Translations under genes and position numbers: made by a program
Notes under the pieces: generated by a model
Databases searched by the model: none
Told to the model about the DNA's origin: nothing
Seen by the model: the letters and a program-made list of their open reading frames with translations, nothing else
Origin: Pseudomonas sp. 8AS
GTDB lineage: Bacteria > Pseudomonadota > Gammaproteobacteria > Pseudomonadales > Pseudomonadaceae
NCBI RefSeq assembly: GCF_902506505.1
Contig: NZ_LR733406.1
Span: 1,946,117-2,010,116, forward strand
Length of the DNA stretch: 64,000 bases
Direction: 5' to 3'
Shown here: positions 63,706 through 64,000 of the stretch, piece by piece
How positions within the stretch are numbered: position 1 is the stretch's first letter
Layout of the letters: the number at the start of each line of letters is the position of its first letter

Positions 63706-64000
63706 GCAGCGCGCGGGGCGGGGTGATGTCGCGGTCCTGGTCAAAACCGGGCGGGCACTTGCCCTTGAGGTACCAGGCAAAGGCAATGATCTCGGCGATG
63801 CTGCGGTACAGCGGCTCGGGGATGGCATCGCCCAGCTCCATGCGTGCCAGCAGGCGCACCAGTTCGGCATTTTCGTAGATCGGCACTTCGTATTCGCGGG
63901 CGAGGGCGAGGATGGCTTCGGCCAGCTGGTCGTCGCCCTTGGCGGTCAGGCTGGGGGCGTGGCTACCGTCGTAGGAGAGGGCGATGGCCTGGCGGGGGGC
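63686..64000 (-). CDS. FlhB C-terminal-domain protein (EscU/YscU/HrcU-like), partial
   Basis: The reverse strand is open to the window edge, so the start is outside. The visible part reads RQAIALSYDGSHAPSLTAKG, then AREYEVPIYENAELVRLLAR and IAFAWYLKGKCP, the cytoplasmic FlhB_C fold without any membrane region. Such small FlhB-like proteins (FlhX-type) occur in other flagellar systems. The 3' end overlaps the rhodanese gene by 20 bases in convergent orientation. Confidence 0.8.
   Translation of the reverse strand, partial: APRQAIALSYDGSHAPSLTAKGDDQLAEAILALAREYEVPIYENAELVRLLARMELGDAIPEPLYRSIAEIIAFAWYLKGKCPPGFDQDRDITPPRALLNAPPE

Noticed and set aside
63686..64000. Type III secretion (injectisome) gene
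   Set aside because: The FlhB_C fold alone is shared by flagellar and injectisome proteins; there are no other injectisome genes and the flagellar context is strong.

Overview
The window is about 64 kb of high-GC DNA carrying almost one continuous flagellar, chemotaxis and motor gene block. The order (flgDEFGHIJKL, flagellin glycosylation genes, fliC-flaG-fliD-fliS, fleQ, fleSR, fliE-J, fliK-R, flhBAF, fleN, fliA, cheYZAB, motCD, parC/parP-like, cheW), the FleQ/FleS/FleR regulators, the sigma-54 (TGGCAC-N5-TTGC) and FliA (TAAAG-N14-GCCGATA) promoter motifs and the GTAGGAGCCAGC REP sequences all point to the genus Pseudomonas. It is probably not P. aeruginosa, where the fliEFGHIJ and fliK-cheW blocks are separated on the chromosome. 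This placement comes from gene order and remembered family sequences; no search was run.

Region 1 (1-10152): hook, rod, L/P-ring and hook-filament junction genes, with a terminator and a sigma-54 promoter between flgE and flgF. Region 2 (10391-23363): an accessory island between flgL and fliC, where other pseudomonads keep flagellin glycosylation genes. It encodes a VioA-like sugar aminotransferase, an acyl carrier protein, a KAS III ketosynthase, an SDR reductase, a PglD-like N-acyltransferase, a Rieske oxygenase, a second beta-helix protein without the usual catalytic His, an FkbM methyltransferase, an unrecognised protein, a double methyltransferase and a four-domain glycosyltransferase of about 1170 residues. 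The likely product is an N-acylated, methylated and possibly hydroxylated 4-amino-4,6-dideoxyhexose attached to flagellin.

Region 3 (23495-28286): flagellin with two FliA-type promoters, flaG, a MITE-like repeat, fliD and three small chaperone genes. Region 4 (28340-33475): fleQ, a RAYT transposase bracketed by two nearly identical REPINs, and the fleSR two-component system. Region 5 (33475-43224): basal body, C-ring and export genes fliEFGHIJ, an HsbA/HsbR/HptB partner-switch module and fliK. Region 6 (43305-54082): fliLMNOPQR, flhB, flhA, flhF, fleN and fliA. Region 7 (54152-63154): cheYZAB, motCD, a ParA-like and a CheW-like polar localisation pair, cheW and a DUF2802 gene. The right edge holds a periplasmic rhodanese and a convergent, partial FlhB C-terminal-domain gene.

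The genes follow the known Pseudomonas flagellar cascade. FleQ with RpoN drives the sigma-54 promoters seen before flgF, fleS, fliE, fliK, fliL and flhA. FleSR acts on later structural genes, and FliA drives fliC and chemotaxis genes. FleN and FlhF set flagellar number and place. The most novel part is the glycosylation island. No CRISPR array, tRNA, rRNA or prophage was seen.
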